This document shows positions 8,217 to 17,132 of a stretch of DNA of 64,000 nt, in pieces. The position numbers and the translations under genes are program-made. The notes under the pieces were generated by a model. That model made no database searches. It was not told where the DNA came from and worked only from the letters and a program-made list of their open reading frames with translations. The DNA is from Terriglobales bacterium (lineage in GTDB: Bacteria > Acidobacteriota > Terriglobia > Terriglobales > Acidobacteriaceae), in NCBI GenBank assembly GCA_035691485.1, contig DASSIZ010000069.1, positions 62,001 to 126,000 on the forward strand, read 5' to 3'. The stretch's first letter is position 1; each line of letters starts with the position of its first letter.

Positions 8217-8495
8217 TTGATGGCGGATTTCGCGAGGGCGGGAGGGGACAACCACATGGAATTCGATGTTGTCGCCATGCCTAAACTCCCCGACGGCAAG
8301 CCGGTCGGCACGCCGCTCGCGCGCACCCTCGAAGCTGATCTCACGCCAGACAACGAGGCCCGCCTGCGCGAGCACGGTCTGACCTATGCCAGCGCCCTCG
8401 AGCTTCCGCCGGGACAATACAGCGTGCGGTTGGTGGTGCGGGACAGTTCAGGCCGGACGGGCAGCCTCGCTGCGCCTTTGGCGGTCGTGCCTTAG
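8217..8495 (+). pseudogene. C-terminal remnant of an acidobacterial VWFA-domain protein
   Basis: The plus frame ending at 8495 reads HMEFDVVAMPKLPDGKPV and later ELPPGQYSVRLVVRDSSGR. This resembles the conserved end of acidobacterial proteins annotated as VWFA-related, which are exported and several hundred residues long. The N-terminal signal, VWFA domain and most of the body are absent: sequence before about 8217 belongs to the integrase remnant on the other strand. A perfect 10-bp hairpin begins eight bases after the stop codon, as expected of the original gene's terminator. It looks like the surviving tail of a gene cut by an insertion or deletion. Confidence 0.65.
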
Positions 8496-8502
8496 GGGCT
8501 GC

Positions 8503-8527
8503 CAGGAACCTCTGGGTGAGGTTCCTG
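8503..8527 (+). terminator. Strong stem-loop after the VWFA remnant
   Basis: CAGGAACCTC and GAGGTTCCTG form a perfect 10-bp stem with loop TGGGT, eight bases beyond the stop. There is no clear T-run, so termination may need Rho. Bases 8528-8824, up to the TonB receptor stop, hold nothing I recognise. Confidence 0.6.
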
Positions 8528-8824
8528 CGTGGACGACGAGACTCATACCCCCGTGCTCTTCGCTTACACCAGCACGGCCATTCCGGGCGGCTCGGTCTTC
8601 TGGCGCCAGCGAGCGGATGCACCTGTGAGCGATTTCGGTCGAGCATTCCTGCGTTATGCAAATTCCGCTAAGCTGCTGCTGTTCGCATCCCCTGCGCCGC
8701 TTCCGATTCGGCGTCCTTCCCTCTCAAATAAGCGAGCGTCATGTCCAGCGACTTTACCCCAGCCTGATGCGGATCGTGTTCACGCTTACACCTTCCTCCT
8801 GCAGCGTGTCAGCAACTCCCCTTC

Positions 8825-11800
8825 CTAGAAGTCGAAACGCAGTCCAAGCTGTGACCGGAACGGGGTACTGATGCCCGGACCGTAGGACGCGCCTCCTGTA
8901 CCGAACACACCACCGCTGACCGCGCAATACGGCCCGCTAATAGGCCCACTGAGCGGCTGGCGGAACAAGCTGCTGCTGGCGTCATTCAACACGGCGTTGC
9001 ACTTGTTGAAACGGTTGAACAAGTTGTAGAACTGCCAGGAGAAACGTGCCGACACTCGTTCGCCCAGCCTGAACGTCTTTGCGGCAGAGAGATCCATCTG
9101 CACGAAGGGAAAGCCTCGCAGCGAGTTCGGCTTGACCTGGGTGCAACCCGGAGCAAAGTTCGCGGCCGTAATTTTGTTAGGATCGAAGGGAGAGCAGACC
9201 CGATCCAAGAACACGCGTCCATCGCCGTCAATATCGGCGTTGGGGAAGGGATCGATAGGACGAGCCGAGGCTGCCTGGAACAGGGGCGACAGTTGGAAGC
9301 CGTGTCCCAGGTCAAAAACTCCGCTGAAGGTGAAGCGGTGACGCTCGTCATAGTCCGTGTACCCGAAGTTGTTGGGCCGGAACTGCAACCTCGGGTCCTC
9401 AGTCAGGAACGAGCCGCCGTAAGAAGCAACCGGTACACCTCCCCAGGAGCGCGACCAGGAGAGGACGTAACTGGTCTGAAACTGCATCCGGTGCGACATG
9501 CGCTTGCGGGCGACGAAGTTAATACCGTCATAGAACGAGCGATTGTTGCTTTCGACAGTACGGATATCGGCAAACCGGCCGGCGCCAATGCCGGCGGCCG
9601 CCAAGGCGGCGTCGAGAATGCGAGTGCCTGCGCCGCGGACGCATCTTGCATCAGCAGGATTGGAACCCGGGAAGGCTGCGTTGCAAACCTCGCTGATCCT
9701 GGGATTGTAGTCGAGCATGCGGGGCTCATGCGTGCCCAGGACGTGGGTGTAATCAATGGAAAGCGAAAGTTCGTGCGCGAGCGCAACGGCCGTCCCGATG
9801 GACATCTGCTGCGACCAAGGATCGGTGACGTCGGGTGCCGTTACGCGGCCGCGGGCGCCAAAGGCGAGATTGGTGGCGGCGGGGGCCGGAGCAGGCAGAG
9901 GATCCACGCCGAACCGGAAGGTGGCCAAGTCTGACCCAGACAGGTCAATCAGGCCGCTCTGATAAAGGGTTGTGTTCGACTGCTGAATGGACCATAGCGT
10001 CAGGTTCTGGAAGATCTGGTCACGGGCGATGCCGTAACCGCCACGAATTACGTACTTGCCGCTGCCGCTCGGATCCCAGGCGAACCCGAACCGCGGCTGG
10101 AATTCCTTGAAGGAAGCCGTTTTCCGCCGCAGCGCCTCGTCGTTGCCGGCCAAAAACCGGGCGAAACTCATGCCGTCCTGGACCGCCGCGCCCTGCGGGT
10201 TAGCGGCTACCAACTGCCGCAGCACTGCGACGGTGCGATTGCTGGTCAGCGGATCACCGGTTAGTTGTGCGTTGAGGAAGCTGATGTTGGCATCCCAGCG
10301 CATACCGAGGTTGAGAGTGAGACGCGGGGTGATCCGGAAGTCATCCTGAAAATACAAGCCCAGCAAATTGGGTTGTTGGGGATTGTCGGTGCGGCCGTTG
10401 CCAGCGCTGTAAATCAACTCCTGCACAGCGCCTGGCGTCGCCAATCCTTGCGGATAAAGCGCCTTCTTTGACCCGAAAATATCCACCGGGTCATCGTTGA
10501 AGATGAGTTGGTAGCCGAGGCCCGAGAAAAAAAAGCCTCCCATTTTGGCCAGGTAGAGCTCATTGCCGCCAAATCTGAAGTTGTGGCGGCCTACCGTCCA
10601 GTTGAAGTCATCGCGGAACTGGTATTTGCGGATGAGGGTCTGCTGGGGAACGTTGATGTTGTTGCCCAACTCCGCGCTCGGGAAGGTGAGCAGCGGGTTG
10701 GCGGCAACTCCGCCACCGGATATCGGAAGAGTGAAGGTACGGCCCGGGGTGGCAGTGATGGCATTCACGAAGTCCTGGAACTGCACGCTGGCTACGTTGA
10801 CCTTAGAGTTCGAAATCGTCAAGGTGTGCTGCAGCACCAGGGAATGAAACTGGTTGACGTTAGCAGTGGCTTCGCTGAGGTCGGCGATTGGCGGGCCGTT
10901 GGAGGTTGGCTGATCATTTTGGGTGGTCCAGCGCTCCCGGCCATAGCGTAGGAACAGGCTCTGGCGGTCGTTGACGTGGTAGTCGAGCTTCACGGTAGCG
11001 AGGTGATCAAAGAACGGGGTCGTGATCTTCGACGCGGGCGCTGCAAACGGCAGCAAGCTTAGGTTCGTTACCGCGGTCGGATCGGGGTTGATGCCAGCCA
11101 GTTCGCGCTTGTGCTCGTAGGCCCCGAAGAAAAAGAACTTGTCCTTGATAATCGGCCCGCCGATCGAGCCTCCGAAGTAATACCGCTTGAAGTTTGGTTT
11201 GGGAAGTTGCACGTCGTCCGCGGTGAACAATTTTCCGTCCGGGCCGGCCGTGCGGTCGAAGGCCGATTTGGCGTTGAGATAGCTGTTTTGGAAATCTCCG
11301 AAACCGGAGCCATGCAGCGTGTTGGTGCCGGACTTGGTGATGACATTCACTACCCCGCCGACCGAGCGTCCCGATTCGGCGGTGTAGCGTTGCGTCACGA
11401 CGTTGAACTCCTGGATACCTTCCAGCGTATAGTTCTGAACGATTCCGCCGATGACGTTGTCCTTGTTGTCGCCGCCGTCGACGTTGTAATCCCAGGCGCG
11501 GCCGTCACTGCCGCCAGCCGACACGGTGCCGGAACGGCTCTTGGTGGGATCGAAATTCGGGGTCGGGCGAACCCCGGGCACCAGCGACATCAGGTTAGCA
11601 AAATTGCGGTCTCGGACCGGAAGATCCTTGATCTCCGTCGGGGTCACGTTGCTGCTGATGTCGGAGTGGGTCAGATCGACCGACGGCGGCTCGGCCGTTA
11701 CCTCCACCACCTCGCTCGCGGCGCCCGGCTTGAGTTTGAAATCGAGGGACACCGCTTTGCCGATCAGCAGGGGCACACCCTTTTGCACCGACGTGGTGAA

Positions 11801-12052
11801 TCCAGGGGCTTGTACTCGCACTTCGTAATTGCCGGGAGGAAGAAGGTCGATGACATAATCTCCGCTGGTTCCGCTTGTCGCACTCCGTTGCAGGCCGGTT
11901 TCAGGATTGCGCGCGGTAACTTGCGCGTGCACCAGCACGGCGCCGGTAGCATCGGTTACAATTCCGTTGATCTGCCCGGTAGTCTGCTGTGCCGAGGCCG
12001 GAACCGCAGCCAACGCCAATAGCAGAAGAGAAAGCACGAGTGCTCTTTTCAT
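8825..12052 (-). CDS. TonB-dependent outer-membrane receptor, Oar-like with carboxypeptidase-regulatory domain
   Basis: This 1075-residue protein has a signal peptide (1-21, ending ASAQQ). A CarboxypepD_reg/SpaA-like beta domain follows at about 26-115 (INGIVTDATGAVLVHAQVTA to LDFKLKPG). A TonB plug domain comes next at about 125-245 (LMSLVPGVRPTP, DYNVDGGDNKDN, VVNVITKSGTN), then a long beta-barrel. It ends LGLRFDF, with the terminal Phe that BAM recognises. These acidobacterial and Oar-family receptors take up large or polymeric substrates or shape the outer membrane; the ligand is unknown. GGAG lies five bases before the ATG. The gene is monocistronic. Confidence 0.93.
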   Translation of the reverse strand: MKRALVLSLLLLALAAVPASAQQTTGQINGIVTDATGAVLVHAQVTARNPETGLQRSATSGTSGDYVIDLLPPGNYEVRVQAPGFTTSVQKGVPLLIGKAVSLDFKLKPGAASEVVEVTAEPPSVDLTHSDISSNVTPTEIKDLPVRDRNFANLMSLVPGVRPTPNFDPTKSRSGTVSAGGSDGRAWDYNVDGGDNKDNVIGGIVQNYTLEGIQEFNVVTQRYTAESGRSVGGVVNVITKSGTNTLHGSGFGDFQNSYLNAKSAFDRTAGPDGKLFTADDVQLPKPNFKRYYFGGSIGGPIIKDKFFFFGAYEHKRELAGINPDPTAVTNLSLLPFAAPASKITTPFFDHLATVKLDYHVNDRQSLFLRYGRERWTTQNDQPTSNGPPIADLSEATANVNQFHSLVLQHTLTISNSKVNVASVQFQDFVNAITATPGRTFTLPISGGGVAANPLLTFPSAELGNNINVPQQTLIRKYQFRDDFNWTVGRHNFRFGGNELYLAKMGGFFFSGLGYQLIFNDDPVDIFGSKKALYPQGLATPGAVQELIYSAGNGRTDNPQQPNLLGLYFQDDFRITPRLTLNLGMRWDANISFLNAQLTGDPLTSNRTVAVLRQLVAANPQGAAVQDGMSFARFLAGNDEALRRKTASFKEFQPRFGFAWDPSGSGKYVIRGGYGIARDQIFQNLTLWSIQQSNTTLYQSGLIDLSGSDLATFRFGVDPLPAPAPAATNLAFGARGRVTAPDVTDPWSQQMSIGTAVALAHELSLSIDYTHVLGTHEPRMLDYNPRISEVCNAAFPGSNPADARCVRGAGTRILDAALAAAGIGAGRFADIRTVESNNRSFYDGINFVARKRMSHRMQFQTSYVLSWSRSWGGVPVASYGGSFLTEDPRLQFRPNNFGYTDYDERHRFTFSGVFDLGHGFQLSPLFQAASARPIDPFPNADIDGDGRVFLDRVCSPFDPNKITAANFAPGCTQVKPNSLRGFPFVQMDLSAAKTFRLGERVSARFSWQFYNLFNRFNKCNAVLNDASSSLFRQPLSGPISGPYCAVSGGVFGTGGASYGPGISTPFRSQLGLRFDF

Positions 12053-12796
12053 AACGTCTCCTTACAGTTGAGCAATTACCCGCATCAATTCGTGATCGCC
12101 TAGGTACCGAGCCGTGTGCGGCGCCGAAACGGTGTACGCCGGCCGTGAACTGTGTCGAGTCGGCATAACCGACTTGTTAGACACATCAAGCAGATGGCGT
12201 GCCAATGATGTGGTGTTCAAAACCAACAGCTTGAGCATGCTAGCACACGCTTATCTATGGCATTTCGGAGATTGCCGCCGACACATCCCACATTTCCATA
12301 CACAAAACCATATCCGCAGGTCGCCAGGGTTCGGGCTGCCTCAACCAGTAGGGCCGCTGCCAACGCCATTGTCATCCCCGCGAACTGAAAGGCAGGATCG
12401 GAAGTCGAAGAGGATACCACCATCGGCGGAAAAATGCTCCCGTGTTCCTGCAAGACATACGCAAGCACAGAAAGAACCTTGCGGCATCAGTTGGAGCGCG
12501 AGGCGCCCACGGCAAAGCCTAGCCACCGGAAATTCGGAGACGCAATTTTGAGGATAGCGAGATTATTTCTGCCGATTTTGGGCGATTTCAAGGGTCGCGG
12601 GACGTGTTCAACAAAGTACTCTGAAATCTGCCGCCGGAATGCCGCCGATGCTGCAGCTCGTTTTCCTTCGGGTATGCAAAGTTTTGCTTGCGCACCTTCT
12701 TAACCCACTCTAACCCGACAGCCATAAGCTGCTGATCCCACGCATCGACAAGCAAAGTGCTAAGTGGTTAGCAACGTGCAGTGCAAGCGGTGTCTC
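12053..12796. other. Intergenic stretch between divergent genes
   Basis: About 740 bases separate the TonB receptor start from the receiver gene start, so both promoters should lie here. Frames inside lack domain features. A 17-base segment at 12617-12633 is identical to the last codons of the gene at 14507, which is within chance for this window size. Confidence 0.45.
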
Positions 12797-13171
12797 ATGC
12801 CTGCAGACACTCCGAGGAAAAAAATTCTCGTGATAGATGACTCGCCGACAGTGATGCAGACGTTGGTGCTCGTGCTTCGTTCCGTCGGATTCCATGCGGC
12901 AGGAGAGGTCAGCGCCGCCAACGGGTTGAAGACGGCAAAGTTGCAGTGCCCCGACATTTTGTTGTGCGACATTCAGCTCGACAGTACAACCGGGGTGGCG
13001 TTGGCGCTTGAAATCTTAAAGTCCGTGCCGAATTGCCGCGTCATCTTGATGTCGGGCGATACAAGCTCTACCAAAACTCTTGCCGACGCGCACGCGCGCG
13101 GCCAAGATTTTGAAGTATTGGCGAAGCCCACGCCAACCGATGAGCTGCTGGCGCTGCTGGGCAAACCGTAA
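12797..13171 (+). CDS. Single-domain response regulator receiver (CheY-like)
   Basis: The protein of about 124 residues is one receiver domain. KKILVIDDSP supplies the acidic pair, ILLCDIQLDSTTG the phosphoacceptor Asp (CDIQ), ILMSGD the Thr/Ser switch, and VLAKPTPTDELLALL the conserved Lys-Pro. There is no output domain. The ATG at 12797 (MPADTPRKK) gives a normal receiver N-terminus; a GTG at 12764 would add eleven residues. A 53-residue ORF starts nine bases after the stop and a STAS-like gene follows, all on the same strand. The cognate kinase is not in the window. Confidence 0.85.
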   Translation: MPADTPRKKILVIDDSPTVMQTLVLVLRSVGFHAAGEVSAANGLKTAKLQCPDILLCDIQLDSTTGVALALEILKSVPNCRVILMSGDTSSTKTLADAHARGQDFEVLAKPTPTDELLALLGKP

Positions 13172-13179
13172 TCTTGGAC

Positions 13180-13341
13180 ATGACTGGCCTGACCGAGCGC
13201 GTGATGTCAAAGGTGGAACGCTTGCTGCAGCGCAAGCTCACCGGTGAGGAGATTTTTCTCTTGCTGCTGGCTGGCATGGTTGAGGAAGAGATTCTGGAAG
13301 AGGAAGTGCCGATTGGCGTGCGAATGCAGGATGCCTCCTAA
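13180..13341 (+). CDS. Small acidic helical protein between receiver and STAS-like genes
   Basis: This 53-residue ORF starts nine bases after the receiver stop. It begins MTGLTERVMSKVERLLQRKL and continues with TGEEIFLLLLAGMVEEEILEEE. The N-terminal half is amphipathic and basic, the second half hydrophobic then strongly acidic, consistent with two helices. No convincing ribosome site is seen, so coupling to the upstream gene would be needed. I do not recognise a family. The periodic hydrophobic pattern and tight packing argue for a real gene, but the evidence is modest. Confidence 0.4.
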   Translation: MTGLTERVMSKVERLLQRKLTGEEIFLLLLAGMVEEEILEEEVPIGVRMQDAS

Positions 13342-13398
13342 TGCTGTAGGTTCCCCAGGCCCCCTCGCGATAGGATCAGTACCGCGAGGATCGATGGC

Positions 13399-13776
13399 GT
13401 GCCGGGTGTTCTGAAGATCGACCGCAAGCGCAAGCTCGCAGTCTCGACGTTTTACGGTGCGGTGAGCGACGAAGATATCCTTACCCATCGAAATACGATC
13501 CTCGACAGTCCCGCCTTTGACCCGAGCTTCTCAGAAGTGGTTGACTTCAGCCGGGTGTCTTCGCTGACTGTGTCCGAGGCGGCTCTTTCGGCGATGGCAC
13601 AAGTTAAGAGCATCTTCAATGAGACCTCGATTCACGTCGTCGTCGCTCCTGCCGACATCGCGTTCCAGTTGGTCAGCCAATACCGGGAACTTGCGCGCGT
13701 GACGCGACCGAACCTGTATGTCGTGCGTAGCGTTGATGAGGCGTATGCGGTGCTCGACAGCGCTCGTGATTCCTGA
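13399..13776 (+). CDS. STAS/SpoIIAA-like fold protein of unknown function
   Basis: This 125-residue protein starts at GTG 13399 with GAGGA eight bases upstream. The order is a beta-strand pair (VLKIDRKRKLAVSTFYGAVS), then DEDILTHRNTILDSPAFDP, SEVVDFSRVSSLTVSEAAL, IHVVVAPADIAFQLVSQY and LYVVRSVDEAYAVL. Alternating strands and helices, with a D-x-S segment after strand 3, resemble the SpoIIAA/STAS-like fold of small signalling proteins. Specific family membership is not certain. It ends before an 18-bp inverted repeat shared with the convergent ABM gene. Confidence 0.7.
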   Translation: MPGVLKIDRKRKLAVSTFYGAVSDEDILTHRNTILDSPAFDPSFSEVVDFSRVSSLTVSEAALSAMAQVKSIFNETSIHVVVAPADIAFQLVSQYRELARVTRPNLYVVRSVDEAYAVLDSARDS

Positions 13777-13792
13777 CGCCACACTCTGGGAG

Positions 13793-13878
13793 TTTGTGAT
13801 CTCCGATTCCCTTCCCTTGCAGCCCGCGCAGTGGCAGTATTAGCGGCAAGCCAGCAATCAGGAATCGGAGATCACAAA
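13793..13878. terminator. Perfect 18-bp inverted repeat between convergent genes
   Basis: TTTGTGATCTCCGATTCC (13793-13810) is the exact reverse complement of 13861-13878; the spacer is 50 bases. It starts 17 bases after the plus-strand stop and ends ten bases before the minus-strand stop, so it could end transcription in both directions. A nested CTTGC/GCAAG pair lies in the loop. Confidence 0.5.
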
Positions 13879-13888
13879 GCAGCCATGA

Positions 13889-14200
13889 TTAGGCGGCTTT
13901 GCCGCTGCCAATCCCGAACACGCTCGAAGGCTCCAGATGGTAATGCTCGATCTGGTGCTCCTCAAGGAAAGGCTTCAGGTCCAGCAGGGGAGCAGAGTTC
14001 AAGTAGAACTGTGTGGAATCTGACTTCGTCCTCCAGACAGCGACAACCAGGGCGCGGTCAGGACGTTCGTCCGAGATGAAGGTGAGCAGGTCGACAAAGC
14101 CGGTCTGGTCCTTGTAAGCGCCGCGCAGTTGGCGTGCAGCTTCCAAGAACTTTTCTTTGTTCCCCTGCTTCAGTGTGCAGGTCATCATACGTGTGAACAT
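13889..14200 (-). CDS. Antibiotic-biosynthesis-monooxygenase (ABM) domain protein
   Basis: This 103-residue cytosolic protein starts MFTRMMTCTLKQGNKEKFLE and continues with GFVDLLTFISDERPDRALVV and VWRTKSDSTQFY. This is the ferredoxin-like alpha/beta pattern of ABM/YgiN-type proteins, which act as small monooxygenases, quinol-related enzymes or heme-degrading dimers. The substrate cannot be inferred. The start is supported by GGAGG eight bases upstream. Its family usually works as a dimer. Bases 14201-14506 upstream hold its promoter region and no gene I can support. Confidence 0.75.
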   Translation of the reverse strand: MFTRMMTCTLKQGNKEKFLEAARQLRGAYKDQTGFVDLLTFISDERPDRALVVAVWRTKSDSTQFYLNSAPLLDLKPFLEEHQIEHYHLEPSSVFGIGSGKAA

Positions 14201-14506
14201 TGGGGTTTCCTCCGCTAGGTGTGATCACCGCAACAGCACCAACAAGGACGCCGGGCGGGTTAGGTGTTGGTTTGGATCAGAGGATGGCGGACGGTCGAAC
14301 CAAGCAATTGTATTTTCGGATCGGGTGAACATGGCCCCGCTCCTTCTTACAACCGCACATTCTAAACGCAACCTGAGCCGTGGCGATGACCTTTGTCACA
14401 CCTTCCGATTCCCTTCACCAGCCATGTTGAAGCAGGATGAGGGCGAGCGGCGAGTTCATCATTCGAGACTTGCCAGCTGGTCGGCGGTCGGTCAGTCGAC
14501 AAGAAC

Positions 14507-14956
14507 CTACTCTGAAATCTGCCGGCGCAGGCGGCGCGAAAGACTGACGGCGACGGAACGATAGAACCGCGACCCAAGGTGTGGATATGATTCAAAAAGG
14601 TGGCGCAGGTCGCTCCACGAGATGAGATAGGCCTCGATCGGGGTCTCGGCCAGGACGGTGGCACTGGATTGCGTTCCTTCCATGAATGCCATATCGCCGA
14701 GAATTTCCCCAGCCGCAACGGTTGCGATAGGCCAGCGACGGCCAGAAACGATCCTGGCCGATCCTTTGGCCAGAAAGATGACCACCGGCTCTTGCCTTCC
14801 AATATGGATGAGCTCTTCACCTTTTGCGAAAGATCGGTATTTAGCTTTATCCAATAGCAAAGCCCAGTCGTTGAGGGTAACGTACTCCAAGCGGTTCTCC
14901 GCCGCCATGGCAGCAGTAAGGAAATCCTGTCGATTCGCCCGCAATTCTTTCGTCAT
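14507..14956 (-). CDS. Stand-alone cyclic nucleotide-binding domain protein
   Basis: Taking the ATG at 14956 gives about 149 residues; a longer frame runs to 15028. The core is one cNMP-binding beta-roll: LLLDKAKYRSFAKGEELIHI, VIFLAKGSARIV, AAGEILGDMAFMEGTQSSAT, then TPIEAYLISWSDLRHLFESY. The GEILGDMAF-(x)n-SSATV phosphate-binding cassette lacks the usual Arg (SSAT in place of RSAT-like forms), so nucleotide binding is uncertain. There is no C-terminal Crp helix-turn-helix; the protein ends in a basic helix (SLSRRLRRQISE). It probably senses or scaffolds rather than binding DNA. Confidence 0.8.
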   Translation of the reverse strand: MTKELRANRQDFLTAAMAAENRLEYVTLNDWALLLDKAKYRSFAKGEELIHIGRQEPVVIFLAKGSARIVSGRRWPIATVAAGEILGDMAFMEGTQSSATVLAETPIEAYLISWSDLRHLFESYPHLGSRFYRSVAVSLSRRLRRQISE

Positions 14957-15062
14957 CGCGCGGTCACGTTGCTGATTTGAAATTTTAGGGGAACCGCTGG
15001 ATTGTATCAGCCTGGCGGTGAACGGCAAATGACGAGTCAGAACCGAACTGGCGCTGAATCAT

Positions 15063-15090
15063 CCCGGCCCTCACCGACGTGAAGGCCGGG
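15063..15090. terminator. GC-rich hairpin in the gap before the SRAP gene
   Basis: CCCGGCC (15063-15069) pairs with GGCCGGG (15084-15090). Just beyond it on the minus strand, 15098-15172 can encode ANRINADLLAFVKAT then a stop. That looks like the tail of an alpha/beta-hydrolase whose body is gone, so the hairpin may be a relic terminator. Confidence 0.35.
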
Positions 15091-15189
15091 CATTGATTCA
15101 GGCAGCCACGGCAGCAGTCGCTTTGACAAACGCCAGCAGGTCAGCGTTGATTCGATTAGCCCGCAGCGTCATGCATTAGAATTCTATTT

Positions 15190-15921
15190 ATGTGCGGACG
15201 CTTTCGTCTCGGCAAGGGCAAAGAGGCACTGAGGGAATATTTCGGCGCTGACTGCGATGTTAATTGGTCGCCGCGCTACAACATCGCTCCCACGGACTCG
15301 ATTCCCGCCGTTCGCCAGGATCGCAAGCAACCCGTTCGCGAACTCTCGCTGATGCGCTGGGGCCTGATTCCCTACTGGTCCAAAGATGCCTCCGGCGCCG
15401 CAGGCATGATCAACGCGCGTGCCGAGTCCGCCGCCACAAAACCCGCTTTCCGTGACGCGCTCAAAGCCCGGCGCTGTCTTATCCCCGCCGACGGATTTTA
15501 CGAATGGAAAAAGTTGGCCAAGTCGAAGCAGCCTTACTGCTTCACCCTTCGCGACGAGTCGATCTTCGCCTTCGCCGGTATCTGGGACCGCTGGAAGGCT
15601 CCCGACGGCAACAGCATCGAAACCTGTGCCATCCTAACCGGCCCGCCCAACGAGCTGGTCGCGAGCGTTCACGACCGAATGCCGATCATCCTGCCGCCCG
15701 ACAACTACGACCTTTGGCTCGATCCCGGTTTCACGAACGTGAAGGAAGTCGCGGAAATGCTGAAACCCCTGCCGGCCGCGTTGATGAAATCTTTTCCGGT
15801 CAGCAGCCGCGTCAACGCAGTGAAGAATGACGATCCCGGGTGCGCGGAGCCGCTGCAGGAAGGCCAAAGCGCCGACTCCGCGCAGAACCTGACCGCGTCG
15901 CTGTTCGACCACCCGGCTTGA
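15190..15921 (+). CDS. SOS response-associated peptidase family protein (SRAP/YedK, HMCES-like)
   Basis: This 243-residue enzyme covalently traps abasic sites in single-stranded DNA. All active-site elements are visible: Cys2 directly after the initiator Met (MCGRFRL), NIAPTDSIPAV, the RWGLIPYW segment, NARAESA (Asn75 region), FYEWKK (catalytic Glu) and VHDRMPIIL (catalytic His). The N-terminal Met must be removed to free Cys2, so the ATG at 15190 is fixed by function. The C-terminal 25 residues are a variable tail. A DHH phosphoesterase follows 74 bases later on the same strand. Confidence 0.95.
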   Translation: MCGRFRLGKGKEALREYFGADCDVNWSPRYNIAPTDSIPAVRQDRKQPVRELSLMRWGLIPYWSKDASGAAGMINARAESAATKPAFRDALKARRCLIPADGFYEWKKLAKSKQPYCFTLRDESIFAFAGIWDRWKAPDGNSIETCAILTGPPNELVASVHDRMPIILPPDNYDLWLDPGFTNVKEVAEMLKPLPAALMKSFPVSSRVNAVKNDDPGCAEPLQEGQSADSAQNLTASLFDHPA

Positions 15922-15995
15922 CATTCACCCGCTGAGATGAGATTTCTATACGCTTTTGGCTTTGCCCCGGCGCGTCTTCCGGAAGAAGGGATTTT

Positions 15996-16982
15996 GTGAG
16001 AGTTCGGGTTTTTTACCACGATAAGTGTTTCGACGGCGCCTGCTCGGCCGCCTTGTTCAGCCGTTTTTACAAGGAGCGCATTCGCGATGACGTGCAATTT
16101 CAGTACAGCGGCCTCGTCCATCGCGCCGGGGCACTGTTCGACGAAAGCCACTTTGACGGCGACGAAAACGCGATCGTGGACTTCAAGTACTCAACCTCAC
16201 CCAAGATCACCTGGTGGTTTGATCACCACCTCAGCGCTTTCCTCACCCCCGAGGACGCCGCCCATTACGAAAACGACACCAGCACCAAGAAGTTTTACGA
16301 TCCGGATTTCAAATCCTGCACTAAGTTCATCGCCACCATCGCGGAAACACGTTTCGGCTTCAATCCCGCGCCGGTGGCGGAAGTCGTCGAATGGGCCGAC
16401 ATCATTGACGGCGCTCTTTACGAGGACGCAAAGACCGCGGTCGAAATGAAGCATCCGGCCATGAAACTGACCATGGTCATCGAATCCACGCGGGATTCCG
16501 GTTTCGTTCCGCGTCTGATTCCGCTGCTCGCCTCCATGCCGTTCGACGAGATCCTTCGCCAGCCTTTCGTCGCCGAGCTGCTTCCGCCGCTGCTCCAGCG
16601 TCACGAGGAATCCATTCGCCTGCTCCGCAGCCGGGCCGAGTGCAAGGACGGCACCTTGTTCTTCGACGTCACCGACCAGGACTTGGAGGGATACAACAAG
16701 TTCGTGCCCTACTACCTTCATCCGTCCTGCACCTACAGCGTCGGGTTGAGCAAGAGCAGCTTCCGCACCAAGGTTGCAGTTGGGTCCAATCCGTGGGCGC
16801 GCACGGAGAACATGGTGAACCTGGCGCGGATCTGTGAGCGCTACGGGGGTGGGGGGCATGCACGCGTGGGCGCCATTTCCTTCGAGCCCGACAAGTTTGA
16901 GCAGGCCCGCAAGGCGGCGCGAGAGATCGTCGAGGAGTTGCGCGCCAGTTACCGATCTACCCAGAGCCAGCCGCAAGCTTAA
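15996..16982 (+). CDS. DHH-family phosphoesterase
   Basis: This 328-residue protein starts with GTG at 15996. The N-terminus RVFYHDKCFDGACSAALF carries the DxDG-like metal motif in modified form. VDFKYSTSPKITWWFDHHL supplies the DHH signature, with further metal-binding acids near WADIIDGALY. The C-terminal DHHA1-type domain has YGGGGHARVGAISF, the GGGH substrate-binding loop. Members hydrolyse short oligonucleotides, c-di-nucleotides or pAp; which one is not clear. It may share transcription with the upstream SRAP gene, and together they would suggest nucleic-acid damage or turnover. Confidence 0.85.
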   Translation: MRVRVFYHDKCFDGACSAALFSRFYKERIRDDVQFQYSGLVHRAGALFDESHFDGDENAIVDFKYSTSPKITWWFDHHLSAFLTPEDAAHYENDTSTKKFYDPDFKSCTKFIATIAETRFGFNPAPVAEVVEWADIIDGALYEDAKTAVEMKHPAMKLTMVIESTRDSGFVPRLIPLLASMPFDEILRQPFVAELLPPLLQRHEESIRLLRSRAECKDGTLFFDVTDQDLEGYNKFVPYYLHPSCTYSVGLSKSSFRTKVAVGSNPWARTENMVNLARICERYGGGGHARVGAISFEPDKFEQARKAAREIVEELRASYRSTQSQPQA

Positions 16983-17132
16983 TAACCGGGGTGTTGCTCC
17001 GCCAGCGCTGGCGCGGATCCAGCCCGTTTGTGATCCTTTTCGCCTGCCGCTCATTGCGGCAAGGATGACCTTAAGTGCGCGATGCGGCAGCCCGTCGGTT
17101 GCCGCATCTTGAGCTCCAAGCCTGGAATCGTC

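Noticed and set aside
12114-12551. Open frame of 145 codons on the plus strand in the TonB receptor upstream gap.
   Set aside because: No domain pattern, unusual residue mix and no ribosome site; it looks like chance in GC-rich DNA.
12617-12633. 17 identical bases shared with 14508-14524, the end of the cyclic-nucleotide protein gene, suggesting a duplicated gene tail.
   Set aside because: An exact 17-base match between two places in 64 kb is expected with a probability of a few tenths, and flanking sequence shows no further similarity.
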